64,000 bases of DNA from Burkholderia sp. (GTDB lineage Bacteria > Pseudomonadota > Gammaproteobacteria > Burkholderiales > Burkholderiaceae). The translations under genes and the position numbers were made by a program. Location of the stretch: the NCBI GenBank assembly GCA_031253835.1, contig JAIRVP010000065.1, positions 62,001-126,000 on the forward strand. The letters are read 5' to 3'. Position 1 is the stretch's first letter. The number at the start of each line of letters is the position of its first letter. The notes beneath the pieces were generated by a model. The model did no database searches and was not told the origin of the DNA. It was given only the letters and a program-made list of their open reading frames with translations. Positions 38,888 through 48,435 of this stretch are shown here, one piece after another.

Positions 38888-39325
38888 ATGATCTTGAACC
38901 GACCTGACGCGTGCCCGTGCGGCGGCGCGTCCCCCGCGCCCGCCGGCAAAGCGCCGGCGCCGCTCTATGCGGCCTGCTGCGGCCGCTTCATCGACGGCGG
39001 CGAAGCCGCGCCGACCGCGCTCGAGTTGATGCGTTCGCGGTACAGCGCGTACGTGCTCGGCGCGACCGGCTACCTGCGCGCGACCTGGGCCGCGCGCACC
39101 TGCCCGCCCGATCTCGATACCGACCCCGAAGCACCCGACGCGCCGCGCTGGCTCGGCCTCGCGGTCAAACGCCATGCGCCGCTCGACGAACGCCACGCGG
39201 AGGTGGAGTTCGTGGCCCGCTACAAGGTCGGCGGACGCGCTTACCGGCTCCACGAGACGAGCCGTTTCGAGCGCGACGAGCACGGTTTGTGGCGCTATGT
39301 CGACGGCGATGTAAGTGAACGCTGA
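38888..39325 (+). CDS. YchJ-family metal-binding protein (UPF0225)
   Basis: A 145-residue protein. A cysteine-rich SEC-C-like start (CPCGG near residues 9-13, then AACCGRFIDG) probably binds zinc. It is followed by the YchJ core (LMRSRYSAYVLGATGYLRATW and VEFVARYKVGGRAYRLHETSRF), an NTF2-like fold. Function of the family is unknown. The start at 38888 gives the usual N-terminus. Confidence 0.85.
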   Translation: MILNRPDACPCGGASPAPAGKAPAPLYAACCGRFIDGGEAAPTALELMRSRYSAYVLGATGYLRATWAARTCPPDLDTDPEAPDAPRWLGLAVKRHAPLDERHAEVEFVARYKVGGRAYRLHETSRFERDEHGLWRYVDGDVSER

Positions 39326-39431
39326 CAAATAGTTGCTGTGTCAGACGCCGGGTAATTCCCGCATTGCACAACCCGATTTTGTCGGGCTACGATGACCTCG
39401 AATTGGTCATGTTGCATGGCAGGGCTTACGA

Positions 39432-40697
39432 ATGGCGTTCAGCAAGGTATTGGTGGGATGGATGGCGGCCTGTGCGCTGTCGGCCGCTCAGGCCGGTGCG
39501 CTGCCGAACGCAAATACGGGTGCGGGCACCAGCGGGTCGCTCGCCCATGCCGAGCGCTTCGATTACGGCAACTCGAACCTGCCGCAGGTCGCGGCCGATC
39601 TCAACGAACAGGTTCTCCGCATCCCGGCCGACGCGTCGGGCTCCGTCACGCTCGAGGCGACGCTCTTCAAGCCGGACGGCCCCGGCCCGTTCCCGCTCGT
39701 CGTCTTCAATCACGGCAAGAACACCGGCGACCTGCATCTGCAGCCGCGCAGCCGGCCGATCGCGTTCGCGCGCGAATTCGTGCGCCGCGGCTATGCGGTG
39801 ATCGCGCCGAACCGCCAGGGCTTCGCCGGTTCCGGCGGCACGTACCAGCAGGAAGGCTGCAACGTCGGCAAGAACGGCCTCGCGCAGGCCGCCGACGTCG
39901 ACGCGACGGTGCGCTACATGTCGCACCAGTCGTATGTCGACGCGTCGCGCATCGTCGTCGCCGGCACGTCGCACGGCGGCCTCGCATCGGTCGCGTACGG
40001 CACCGAAGCCGCACCGGGCGTGCGCGGCATCATCAACTTCTCGGGCGGCCTGCGCCAGGACCTGTGCGACGGCTGGCAGCGCAACCTCGTCGATGCGTTC
40101 GACCAGTACGGCGCACACACGGCCGTCCGCTCGCTGTGGCTGTACGGCGACAACGATTCGGTCTGGACGCCGGCGCTCGTCGCACAGATGCACGACGCGT
40201 ACGTATCGCACGGCACGCAGGCGCAGTTCATCGATTTCGGCCGCTACAAGGACGACGCGCACCGGCTGATCGTCGATCGCGACGGCGTGCCCGTGTGGTG
40301 GCCGGCCGTCAACGCGTTCCTCGGGCAACTGAACCTGCCGACCTCGGTGCGCTATGCGGTCGCGAACCCGCATGAGCCGAAGGCCACCGGCTATGCGTCG
40401 ATCGATGCGGTCAACGCGGTGCCGTATGTCGACGAAGCCGGCCGCGAAGGCTATCGCCGCTTCCTGAACCAGCATCCGAGCCGCGCGTTCGCTGTGTCGT
40501 CGGAAGGCGCCTGGTCGTGGGCAGAGGGCGGCGACGACCCGATGGCGCTCGCACTCGACAACTGCGCGAAACAAGGCGCGGGCGCGTGCCGGCTGTACGC
40601 GGTCAACGACCGCGTCGTGTGGAACACGACGCAGACGGCCGACAACGGCGACGCCGACACGCGCGACACCGATACGCACGCACTGGCTTCGCGCTGA
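39432..40697 (+). CDS. Secreted alpha/beta hydrolase, dienelactone-hydrolase-like
   Basis: A 421-residue predicted exported hydrolase. A signal peptide (KVLVGWMAACALSAAQA) is cut near residue 21. The core has FNHGKNTGDLHL (oxyanion region), the nucleophile elbow AGTSHGG, and the acid in LYGDNDSVWTP. The histidine appears in KDDAHRLIVD. After about residue 290 comes an extra C-terminal part of unknown role (YASIDAVNAVPYVDEAGREGYRRFL), which contains two cysteines. Substrate unknown. Codon use is typical for the region. Confidence 0.8.
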   Translation: MAFSKVLVGWMAACALSAAQAGALPNANTGAGTSGSLAHAERFDYGNSNLPQVAADLNEQVLRIPADASGSVTLEATLFKPDGPGPFPLVVFNHGKNTGDLHLQPRSRPIAFAREFVRRGYAVIAPNRQGFAGSGGTYQQEGCNVGKNGLAQAADVDATVRYMSHQSYVDASRIVVAGTSHGGLASVAYGTEAAPGVRGIINFSGGLRQDLCDGWQRNLVDAFDQYGAHTAVRSLWLYGDNDSVWTPALVAQMHDAYVSHGTQAQFIDFGRYKDDAHRLIVDRDGVPVWWPAVNAFLGQLNLPTSVRYAVANPHEPKATGYASIDAVNAVPYVDEAGREGYRRFLNQHPSRAFAVSSEGAWSWAEGGDDPMALALDNCAKQGAGACRLYAVNDRVVWNTTQTADNGDADTRDTDTHALASR

Positions 40698-41167
40698 CGC
40701 GCGGCGGGCCGTCCGCCGCGCCCTTTCCGCCTGATCCGGTTCCTCCTCCCGCTTTTCTTCTGCTCGCGGCTGCGCCATGGGCCGCCTCGCCGGCCGTTCC
40801 GGCCGCCCGTTTTCGCCCCTGATTCCGTAGACGATTCGACCGCTGCGTTGCAGGCGTGACATCACCCCTCGCCATCGCGCCCGCCTTCGAGCCCCGTTTT
40901 TCCCCGGTCATGCCGGCACGCGGCCCGCGATTTTTTTCTGTCAGGGGGGCTCACTCGAACGTCGTCATCTACGGCCATTTCCCCGCATCCGCCGCGTTCC
41001 GTTCCGAGCCCCCACGAACTGCGCCGAACTCCCTCCCGGCAAGGCTTTGCGGGGTTTGTAACCGCTAGTGCAACGTCCGGCGGAACACGCTAATCTCAGC
41101 GCGTTTCGTGTCCCGCCGCGCGGCATCCGTTCGATGCCGCGCGGTCGTTTTACCCCCCGGAGTCGCC
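40698..41167. other. 470-bp region upstream of the biotin operon
   Basis: No gene seen. It must hold the bioA promoter; TTTGTAACCGCTAGTGCAAC near 41055-41073 is loosely like half of a biotin operator, but the inverted second half (GGTTTACAA) is absent and the BirA here lacks a DNA-binding domain. A seven-T run at about 40931-40937 has no hairpin before it. Confidence 0.4.
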
Positions 41168-42514
41168 TTGAGTACGCCAGCCACCGACGACTGGGTCGCG
41201 CGCAGCCTGCGCGCGGTCTGGCATCCCTGCACCCAGATGAAGCATCACGAGCGCCTGCCGCTCGTCCCCGTCGCGCGCGGCGCGGGCGTGTGGCTGGTCG
41301 ACCGTGACGGCCGCCGCTACTTCGACGCGATCAGCTCGTGGTGGGTCAACCTGTTCGGCCATGCGAACCCGGACATCAACGCGGCGCTGAAGGACCAGCT
41401 CGACACGCTCGAGCACGCGATGCTCGCCGGCTGCACGCACGAGCCCGCGATCGAGCTCGCCGAGCGGCTGCACGCGCTCACCGCGCGCAACCTCGGCCAT
41501 GCGTTCTTCGCGTCGGACGGCGCGTCGGCCGTCGAGATCGCGCTGAAGATGAGCTTCCACGCGTGGCGCAACCGCGGCCGCGCGAACAAGCAGGAATTCG
41601 TCTGCGTCGCGAACAGCTATCACGGCGAGACGATCGGCGCGCTCGGCGTGACCGACGTCGCGCTGTTCAAGGACGCATACGACCCGCTGATCCGTCATGC
41701 GCACGTCGTCGCGTCGCCCGATGCACGCGGCGCGCTGCCGGGCGAGACGGCGGCCGACGTCGCGGGCCGCGCGCTCGCGGACGTGCGGCGCCTGTTCGCC
41801 GAACGCGGCGACCGGATCGCCGCGCTGATCGTCGAGCCGCTCGTGCAGTGCGCGGCCGGCATGGCGATGCACGATCCGTCGTACGTGCGCGGGCTGCGCG
41901 CGCTGTGCGACGAATTCGGCGTGCACCTGATCGCCGACGAGATCGCGGTCGGCTGCGGCCGCACGGGCACCTTCTTCGCGTGCGAGCAGGCCGGCGTCTG
42001 GCCCGATTTCATGTGCCTGTCGAAAGGCATCAGCGGCGGCTACCTGCCGCTGTCGCTCGTGCTCACGCGCGACGACGTGTACGCGGCGTTCTACGACGAC
42101 GACACGACGCGCGGCTTCCTGCACTCGCACTCGTACACCGGCAACCCGCTCGCATGCCGCGCGGCGGTCGCGACGCTCGACCTGTTCGCGCGCGACGACG
42201 TGCTCGCGGCCAACGCGCGCAAATCGGCGACGCTGCGCGCCGCGCTCGCCCCGCTCGACGCGCACCGCCAAGTGCGCCACCTGCGCGAATGCGGCACGCT
42301 GTTCGCATTCGACGTCGCGCTCGACGGCGACGCGGCGCGCGGCTTCTCGCGACGCTTCTTCGAACGCGCGCTGGAGCGCGAACTGCTGCTGCGCCCGATC
42401 GGCACGACCGTGTACCTGATGCCGCCGTACGTGATGAGCGACGACGACATCGCATGGCTCGCGCAGCGCACGCGCGACACGCTCGATGCGACGCTTGCGG
42501 AGGTCGCGCAATGA
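41168..42514 (+). CDS. bioA: Adenosylmethionine--8-amino-7-oxononanoate aminotransferase
   Basis: A 448-residue PLP enzyme that makes 7,8-diaminononanoate for biotin using SAM as amino donor. The pattern VWHPCTQMKHHE, SSWWVNLFGHANP and the PLP-lysine motif CLSKGISGGYLPLSLV identify BioA. No ATG fits; the TTG at 41168, six bases after GGAG, gives the usual N-terminus (LSTPATDDWVARSL). The stop overlaps the bioF start (ATGA), so the genes are translationally coupled. Confidence 0.92.
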   Translation: MSTPATDDWVARSLRAVWHPCTQMKHHERLPLVPVARGAGVWLVDRDGRRYFDAISSWWVNLFGHANPDINAALKDQLDTLEHAMLAGCTHEPAIELAERLHALTARNLGHAFFASDGASAVEIALKMSFHAWRNRGRANKQEFVCVANSYHGETIGALGVTDVALFKDAYDPLIRHAHVVASPDARGALPGETAADVAGRALADVRRLFAERGDRIAALIVEPLVQCAAGMAMHDPSYVRGLRALCDEFGVHLIADEIAVGCGRTGTFFACEQAGVWPDFMCLSKGISGGYLPLSLVLTRDDVYAAFYDDDTTRGFLHSHSYTGNPLACRAAVATLDLFARDDVLAANARKSATLRAALAPLDAHRQVRHLRECGTLFAFDVALDGDAARGFSRRFFERALERELLLRPIGTTVYLMPPYVMSDDDIAWLAQRTRDTLDATLAEVAQ

Positions 42515-43701
42515 CCGTGCCGCTGCTCGACACCCTGCAACGCGGCCTCGCCGATCTCGACGCGCAAGGGCTGCGCCGCGTGCGCCGCATCGCCGACACC
42601 GCATGCGACGCGCGCATGACCGTGAACGGCCGCGAGATCGTCGGCTTCGCGAGCAACGACTACCTCGGCCTCGCCGCGCATCCGGCGCTCGTCGCCGCAT
42701 TCGCAGAAGGCGCGCAGCGCTACGGCTCCGGCAGCGGCGGCTCGCACCTGCTCGGCGGCCATTCGCGCGCGCACGCGACCCTCGAAGACGAACTCGCGGG
42801 CTTCGCGGGCGGCTTCTCCGACGCACCGCGCGCGCTGTACTTCAGCACCGGCTACATGGCGAACCTCGCCGCGATGACGGCGCTCGCCGGCAAGGGCGCG
42901 ACGATCTTCTCCGACGCGCTGAACCACGCATCGCTGATCGACGGCATGCGGCTGTCGCGCGCGAACGTGCAGGTCTATCCGCACGCGGATACGGCCGCGC
43001 TCGCCGCACTGCTCGACGCATCCGATGCGGAAACGAAACTGATCGTCAGCGACACCGTGTTCAGCATGGATGGCGATGTCGCGCCGCTCGCCGAACTCGT
43101 CGCGCTGGCCGAGCGCCACGGCGCGTGGCTCGTCGTCGACGATGCGCACGGCTTCGGCGTGCTCGGCCCGCAGGGCCGCGGCGCGCTCGCGGCCGCCGCG
43201 CTGCGTTCGCCGCATCTCGTGTACGTCGGCACGCTCGGCAAGGCCGCCGGCGTCGCGGGCGCGTTCGTGATCGCGCACGAAACCGTGATCGAATGGCTGA
43301 TCCAGCGCGCACGCAGCTACATCTTCACGACGGCCGCGCCGCCGGCCGTCGCGCATGCGGTATCGGCGAGCCTGAAGGTCATCGCCGGCGATGAAGGCGA
43401 CGCGCGCCGCGCGCATCTCGCCGCGCTGATCGAACGCACGCGTGCGCTGCTGCGCACCACGCGCTGGCAGCCGGTCGACTCGCACACGGCCGTGCAGCCG
43501 CTCGTGATCGGCAGCAACGACGCGACGCTCACGGCAATGCGCGCGCTCGACGCGCACGGCCTGTGGGTGCCTGCGATCCGGCCGCCGACGGTGCCCGCCG
43601 GCACGTCGCGGCTGCGCGTGTCGCTGTCGGCCGCGCATTCGTTCGACGATCTCGCGCGGCTCGAAGCCGCATTGATCGAAGCCAGCGAGGCAACGGCATG
43701 A
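42511..43701 (+). CDS. bioF: 8-amino-7-oxononanoate synthase
   Basis: A 396-residue PLP enzyme that joins pimeloyl-ACP/CoA and alanine. Conserved parts are FASNDYLGLAAHP, GSGGSHLLGGHS, VDDAHGFGVLGPQGRG and the PLP-lysine TLGKAAGVAGAF. Start and stop both overlap neighbouring genes by ATGA. It takes the pimeloyl precursor made by BioC/BioH, which are not in the window. Confidence 0.93.
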   Translation: MTVPLLDTLQRGLADLDAQGLRRVRRIADTACDARMTVNGREIVGFASNDYLGLAAHPALVAAFAEGAQRYGSGSGGSHLLGGHSRAHATLEDELAGFAGGFSDAPRALYFSTGYMANLAAMTALAGKGATIFSDALNHASLIDGMRLSRANVQVYPHADTAALAALLDASDAETKLIVSDTVFSMDGDVAPLAELVALAERHGAWLVVDDAHGFGVLGPQGRGALAAAALRSPHLVYVGTLGKAAGVAGAFVIAHETVIEWLIQRARSYIFTTAAPPAVAHAVSASLKVIAGDEGDARRAHLAALIERTRALLRTTRWQPVDSHTAVQPLVIGSNDATLTAMRALDAHGLWVPAIRPPTVPAGTSRLRVSLSAAHSFDDLARLEAALIEASEATA

Positions 43702-44420
43702 ACACTGCCCCGCTCTCCGTTTTCGTCACCGGCACCGACACCGAAATCGGCAAGACCTTCGTGTCGGCCGCGATGCTGCACGGCTTTGCGCGGCACGGCC
43801 TGCGTGCTGCCGCGCTGAAGCCCGTCGCGGCCGGCGCGTACGAACGCGACGGCGTCTGGCGCAACGAGGATGCCGACCAGCTCGATGCCGCCGCGAACGT
43901 CGTGCTGCCGCCCGGGCTGCGCACGCCGTTCCTGCTGAAGGCGCCGGCCGCGCCGCATATCGTCGCCGCGCGGGAAGGCGTGACGCTCGACATCGACACG
44001 ATCGTCGCGAGCCATCGCGAAGCGCTGACGCGCGCGGATATCGTCGTCGTCGAAGGCGCCGGCGGCTTCCGCGTGCCGATGAACGACACGCAGGACATGG
44101 CCGATCTCGCCGTCGCGCTCGGCGTGCCGGTCGTGCTCGTGGTCGGCGTGCGGCTCGGCTGCATCAACCACGCGCTGCTCACCGCCGACGCGATTGCCGC
44201 ACGCGGCCTCAAGCTCGCTGGCTGGGTTGCGAACCACGTCGACCCGGCCATGTCGTTCCCCGACGAGAACATTGCAACGATGCGCGACTGGCTCGCGCGC
44301 GAGCACGGCGCACCGCTGCTCGGCCGCATTCCGCACATGAGTCCGGCCGCCCCCGAATCCGCAGCGGCGATGCTCGACATCGCCGCGCTCGTCGAGACGC
44401 TGCGCACCGCGCAGCATTGA
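43698..44420 (+). CDS. bioD: Dethiobiotin synthetase
   Basis: A 240-residue ATP-dependent enzyme that forms the ureido ring of dethiobiotin. The P-loop-like GTDTEIGKTF (12-21), KPVAAGAY and VVEGAGGFRVPM are typical. The start overlaps the bioF stop. Confidence 0.93.
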   Translation: MNTAPLSVFVTGTDTEIGKTFVSAAMLHGFARHGLRAAALKPVAAGAYERDGVWRNEDADQLDAAANVVLPPGLRTPFLLKAPAAPHIVAAREGVTLDIDTIVASHREALTRADIVVVEGAGGFRVPMNDTQDMADLAVALGVPVVLVVGVRLGCINHALLTADAIAARGLKLAGWVANHVDPAMSFPDENIATMRDWLAREHGAPLLGRIPHMSPAAPESAAAMLDIAALVETLRTAQH

Positions 44421-44461
44421 CCCAACCGATCCCCCAATCCCGCCCAGGACAGGAAACCGAA

Positions 44462-45481
44462 ATGACCCAAGCCCAGACCGCCGCCGTGCAACCCGACGCG
44501 ATTCCCGTGGCGGCACCGGCCCCGCAGCGCTGGCGCGTCGCCGACGTCGTCGCGCTGTTCGCACTGCCGTTCAACGACCTGCTCTTCCGCGCGCAGCAGG
44601 TGCATCGCGAGCATTTCGACGCGAACGCGGTGCAGCTGTCGACGCTGCTGTCGATCAAGACGGGCGGCTGCGAGGAAGATTGCGGCTACTGCTCGCAGTC
44701 GTCGCATCACGACACGGGCCTGAAGGCCGAGAAGCTGATGGACGTCGACACGGTGCTCGACGCCGCGCGCGCGGCGAAGGCGAACGGCGCGAGCCGCTTC
44801 TGCATGGGCGCCGCGTGGCGCAACCCGAAGGAGCGCCACATGCCGGCGCTGACCGAGATGGTGCGCGGCGTGAAGGAACTCGGCCTCGAGACCTGCATGA
44901 CGCTCGGCATGCTCGAGGACGACCAGGCGCAGGAACTCGCGAACGCGGGCCTCGACTACTACAACCACAACCTCGACACGTCGCCGGAGTTCTACGGCCA
45001 GGTGATCTCGACGCGCACGTACCAGGACCGCCTCGACACGCTCGACCGCGTGCGCGACGCGGGCATCAACGTGTGCTGCGGCGGCATCATCGGGATGGGC
45101 GAATCGCGCCGCGAGCGCGCGGGCCTGATCTCGCAGCTCGCGAACCTGAACCCGTATCCGGATTCGGTGCCGATCAACAACCTCGTCGCGATCGAAGGCA
45201 CGCCGCTCGAAGGCACCGCGCCGCTCGACCCGTTCGAGTTCGTGCGCACGATCGCCGTGGCGCGCATCACGATGCCGAAGGCCGTCGTGCGTCTGTCGGC
45301 CGGCCGCGAGCAGCTCGACGACGGGCTGCAGGCGATGTGCTTCCTCGCGGGCGCGAACTCGATGTTCTATGGCGACCAGCTGCTGACGACCAGCAACCCG
45401 CAATCGCAGAAGGACCGCGCGCTGTTCGAGCGCCTCGGCATCCGCGCGAGCGACGCGGACGCGATGTCGGCCAGCGCGTAA
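44462..45481 (+). CDS. bioB: Biotin synthase
   Basis: A 339-residue radical-SAM enzyme that inserts sulfur into dethiobiotin. The 4Fe-4S cysteines are C70, C74 and C77 in GGCEEDCGYCSQS. Other typical stretches are YYNHNLDTSPEFYG, CCGGIIGMGE and the ANSMFYGDQLLTT end. A TTG at 44417 is in frame, but the ATG at 44462 has an AGGA ribosome site and family-length N-terminus. It closes the bioAFDB operon; a strong terminator follows at 35 bp. Confidence 0.95.
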   Translation: MTQAQTAAVQPDAIPVAAPAPQRWRVADVVALFALPFNDLLFRAQQVHREHFDANAVQLSTLLSIKTGGCEEDCGYCSQSSHHDTGLKAEKLMDVDTVLDAARAAKANGASRFCMGAAWRNPKERHMPALTEMVRGVKELGLETCMTLGMLEDDQAQELANAGLDYYNHNLDTSPEFYGQVISTRTYQDRLDTLDRVRDAGINVCCGGIIGMGESRRERAGLISQLANLNPYPDSVPINNLVAIEGTPLEGTAPLDPFEFVRTIAVARITMPKAVVRLSAGREQLDDGLQAMCFLAGANSMFYGDQLLTTSNPQSQKDRALFERLGIRASDADAMSASA

Positions 45482-45515
45482 GCGGCATCAGCCGGCGGGC
45501 CGGGCCCGCCAACGG

Positions 45516-45544
45516 AAAAGCCGGGGCATGCCCCGGCTTTTTTT
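45516..45544. terminator. Bidirectional terminator between bioB and the SUFU-domain gene
   Basis: Stem AGCCGGGGC/GCCCCGGCT (AT loop) with four A before and seven T after. It ends the biotin operon and touches the last base of the convergent SUFU-domain gene, so it may serve both. Confidence 0.88.
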
Positions 45545-46632
45545 CACCCGATCGTCTGCACCGGGTTGCCCTTCGCGTCGCGGATCACCGTCTTCTCGAC
45601 CCGCCAGCGCACGCCGTCGAGCCCGTCGATCGCATACTCGCCGGCGCGCGGCTTCAGCGTACGCGCCAGCGCCTGCACCGTCGCATCGGTCAGGCGCAGC
45701 GTCAGCGTGCCGTCTTCGTCGGTCACGGCGTTCGCGCCGCCGTGCACGAACCGCACCGCGCCGTCGTGACCGACCAGGCGGAACGGGCGGTCGAACGGCA
45801 GCCGCAACGGCAGCAACGCGACGAGCTCCTCGACCTGCCGCGCGCCGACGGTGATCTCGATCACGGGCGCGCGCAGCAGCCGCTTGCGTGTTTCCCATCC
45901 GAGCACGTCGGTGAACAGGTAGCCGCTCGCCGAGCCGTCGCGCTGCGTGCCGGCGTCGACCTGCTCGCGCACGTCCGCGCGTTCGAGCAGCGACGCGCGG
46001 CCGAGATCGGTCACCCAGAGCGGCATGTGCGGCAGAAACGCGTCGAGCAGCGCGCGCGTGCGCCAGCGCTTCGCGGCGCGCTCCTCGTCGAGCGTCAGCC
46101 CGACGACCTGCAGGAACGCGAGGCGGCCATGCGGCGTGTCGATCGCCGGCAGTTCCGGATCGAACGCGAACCCCATCGAACACAGCGCCGTGCCGGTATC
46201 GAGCGCGATCGGGCCGTTGGCCGTCATCCAGTGGCCGTCGTCGAACGCGTTGCCGCTCTGGAACACGTAGCGCGCGAGATTCTGCAGGAAGCTGAACACC
46301 CAGCGCGGCGGCTCCTCGTCGCCGGCCGCGCACGCGACGCGCATCGTCAGCTCGAACCCGAAGCCGCTGACGGCCGGATCGTCGGACTCCTTCGCATACA
46401 GCTCGCTCAGCCCGTACGTGACGAAATGCCAGTGCGGTACGGGCTCCGCGCGCTTCCATACGCTGATCCCGTCGAGCGGATCGGGGCCGCCGAGCCGCCA
46501 CTTGACCAGCGTGCCGTAGTGCTTCGGCTCCTGGCCCGGATAGAGGCGCGCGAGCGCGCCGTCGATCGCGTCCCAGCCGGGCGCGGCGTCATCGTCCGCG
46601 CCGCCCTGCTCGTCGTGTGTTGCGTCGGTCAT
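45544..46632 (-). CDS. Suppressor of fused (SUFU) domain protein
   Basis: A 362-residue cytoplasmic protein. The N-terminal ~190 residues carry the SUFU pattern: LARLYPGQEPKHYGTLVKWRLGG, HWHFVTYGLSELYAKES, GFGFELTMRVA, and WVFSFLQNLARYVFQSGNAF followed by DDGHWM. In animals SUFU holds Gli factors; in bacteria the domain is common in immunity proteins of toxin systems and in stand-alone proteins of unknown role. The C-terminal ~130 residues are an additional domain. There is no toxin gene next to it, so an immunity role is not supported here. Confidence 0.85.
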   Translation of the reverse strand: MTDATHDEQGGADDDAAPGWDAIDGALARLYPGQEPKHYGTLVKWRLGGPDPLDGISVWKRAEPVPHWHFVTYGLSELYAKESDDPAVSGFGFELTMRVACAAGDEEPPRWVFSFLQNLARYVFQSGNAFDDGHWMTANGPIALDTGTALCSMGFAFDPELPAIDTPHGRLAFLQVVGLTLDEERAAKRWRTRALLDAFLPHMPLWVTDLGRASLLERADVREQVDAGTQRDGSASGYLFTDVLGWETRKRLLRAPVIEITVGARQVEELVALLPLRLPFDRPFRLVGHDGAVRFVHGGANAVTDEDGTLTLRLTDATVQALARTLKPRAGEYAIDGLDGVRWRVEKTVIRDAKGNPVQTIG

Positions 46633-46704
46633 GGGGCCCTCTCTCGCGATTCATGCTCGGGTACGTGGTATCGGCGCGTGTGGCGGCCACGTCCGCCGTG
46701 GACG

Positions 46705-47430
46705 TCACACGTGTGCCGCCGCGCCGTCGAGCGCCGCACGCACACGCTCGACGCGTTGCTCGTCGACAGGCGCCAGCACCTCGCCGCGCGGCCGCACGCC
46801 CGAGCCGAAATGCACCGCGCGCACGCCCGTCGCAAGGACGAAATCGCCGACCGCGTCGATCGTCAGCCCCGAGCCGGCCAGCACCGTGCAGGTCGAACCG
46901 GCCGCCTGCCGCACCAGCCGCGTGATCGTCGCGGCCGCGTCGAGTACCGACGGATGGCCGCCCGACGTCAGCACGGACGTGACGGCCGGCACGCGCAGCA
47001 GCGCGTCGAACGCGGCGTTCAGATCGCGCGCGACGTCGAATGCACGGTGGAACGTGAGCGCACGGCCGTCCGCGGCGGCCGCGATGCGGGCCAGCGCGCC
47101 GAGATCGACGTCGCCGTGCGCGTCGAGCGCGCCGAACACGACACCGTTCGCGCCGGCCGCGACGGCTGCGCGCACGTCGCGCTCGATCACGCGCAGGTCG
47201 TCGGCGTCATAGACGAACGACCGGCTGTGCGGGCGCACGATCACGTTGACGGGAATCGGCACGGCGGCCACGACGGCCTCGATCAGGCCGACGCTCGGCG
47301 TCAGCCCGCCTTCGGTGATCGCCGTCACGAGCTCGAGGCGGTCGGCGCCCGCACGGGCGGCGGCCTTCGCGTCGCCGACGGTCGTGGCGATCACTTCGAG
47401 GAGGACGGAAGAAGCGGCGTTTCGGTTCAT
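46705..47430 (-). CDS. cutC: CutC-family protein
   Basis: A 241-residue TIM-barrel protein of the CutC family. The conserved ARAGADRLELVTAITEGGLTPS (about 25-46), VRPHSRSFVYDADDL and LTFHRAFD stretches are clear. E. coli CutC was linked to copper tolerance, but later work has questioned a direct copper role; the biochemical activity is unsettled. It lies leftward, 72 bp before the SUFU gene. Confidence 0.88.
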   Translation of the reverse strand: MNRNAASSVLLEVIATTVGDAKAAARAGADRLELVTAITEGGLTPSVGLIEAVVAAVPIPVNVIVRPHSRSFVYDADDLRVIERDVRAAVAAGANGVVFGALDAHGDVDLGALARIAAAADGRALTFHRAFDVARDLNAAFDALLRVPAVTSVLTSGGHPSVLDAAATITRLVRQAAGSTCTVLAGSGLTIDAVGDFVLATGVRAVHFGSGVRPRGEVLAPVDEQRVERVRAALDGAAAHV

Positions 47431-47513
47431 GGGCGGCCCGCGAATCGTCAGGACAATTCGCGCATCCTAGCCGAGCCGCGTGACGGACGCCAGCGTGCCG
47501 GCGGCCGCGCGCG

Positions 47514-47918
47514 TCAGCCGCGCCGCACGAGCCAGATGCCGGCCAGTGCCGACAACGCCGTCACCATGGCGCCGGGTGCGAACCGGAACATCCGTGCGTC
47601 GACGTGCGCGCCCTGCTGCTGCATCACGTCGACGATCCCCGGCGCCAGCAGCAGCGTCGCCCAGCCGATCGCCGCGAGCGCGGTAAGCGCGGTCGCGACG
47701 AGCAGTGCGATGCCCGCCCCGCGCGCGCGGGGCCGGAACGCACCGGCGAACGCGCCCACGGCCAGCAGCGCGGCCGACAACGCGAACAGCCCGGCGGCGA
47801 ATACGGCCATCACGCCCGCATGGCCGATCCGCATGAACGCGACCATCTGCGCGGTGATCACGCACATGCCCGCGATCGCGAACAGCACGATCGCCAGCGC
47901 ATTGCGCACGACGCTCAT
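47514..47918 (-). CDS. Small membrane protein, four helices
   Basis: A 134-residue hydrophobic protein with about four transmembrane helices (roughly 6-24, 33-53, 66-90, 110-130). No family is recognised. The start overlaps the stop of the next upstream membrane protein gene (ATGA), so both are probably made together and may form a complex. It ends about 85 bp before cutC. Confidence 0.65.
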   Translation of the reverse strand: MSVVRNALAIVLFAIAGMCVITAQMVAFMRIGHAGVMAVFAAGLFALSAALLAVGAFAGAFRPRARGAGIALLVATALTALAAIGWATLLLAPGIVDVMQQQGAHVDARMFRFAPGAMVTALSALAGIWLVRRG

Positions 47919-48301
47919 GCGGGCGTCTGGCGGAAATACGCGGTCGCGGGGCGCCGGAACAGCAGGTAGACGAACAGCGCGAACAGCAGGACGCCCGGAA
48001 TCAGCACCGCGAGCATCGACGCCGGCATGTTGACCAGCGAGAACGCGATGCCGATCGCGAAGGTCACGATGTATGCCTTGCGCGACCATTCGCGGCCTTT
48101 CAGGATCGCGATGCCGATCACGACGTTCGCGACTTCGATGATCATGCTGATGCCGAACGTCGCCCAGACGGGCAGCAGGTAGTGCGACATCAGCGCCTGG
48201 GTGGTCGGCATGCCGATCGAGAACGGCGTATAGATGCACGTGATCGCGTTGGTCACGATGATGACCCACGCGAGGATGGTCAGCGAAATCGGTCTTTTCA
48301 T
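47915..48301 (-). CDS. Small membrane protein, four helices
   Basis: A 128-residue hydrophobic protein with about four helices (9-25, 42-64, 75-92, 96-116). The ATG at 48301 follows AAGGA, a good ribosome site. A short basic loop (KGREWSRKA) separates helices two and three. No domain name can be assigned; it resembles uncharacterised proteobacterial membrane proteins. Coupled to the following membrane protein gene. Confidence 0.7.
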   Translation of the reverse strand: MKRPISLTILAWVIIVTNAITCIYTPFSIGMPTTQALMSHYLLPVWATFGISMIIEVANVVIGIAILKGREWSRKAYIVTFAIGIAFSLVNMPASMLAVLIPGVLLFALFVYLLFRRPATAYFRQTPA

Positions 48302-48435
48302 TGTGTTGTCCTTTTGTTCGCCGCCATGGTGGCCCCCGGGACGGCGCGATCGCGCCATTGTCGGGGAAGCATGCGGCGAACGCAACGGCGCCCCGCGCCG
48401 CCGCGCCCCGATCGCCGCAGGCGACCCGCGCTGCG

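Noticed and set aside
41055..41073. BirA operator before bioA
   Set aside because: Only one half resembles the E. coli site and the local BirA lacks a helix-turn-helix.
44680..48033. 1117-residue open frame on the + strand
   Set aside because: It is the out-of-frame shadow of bioB, the SUFU gene, cutC and the small membrane proteins; the product is Arg/Ala-rich with no domain.
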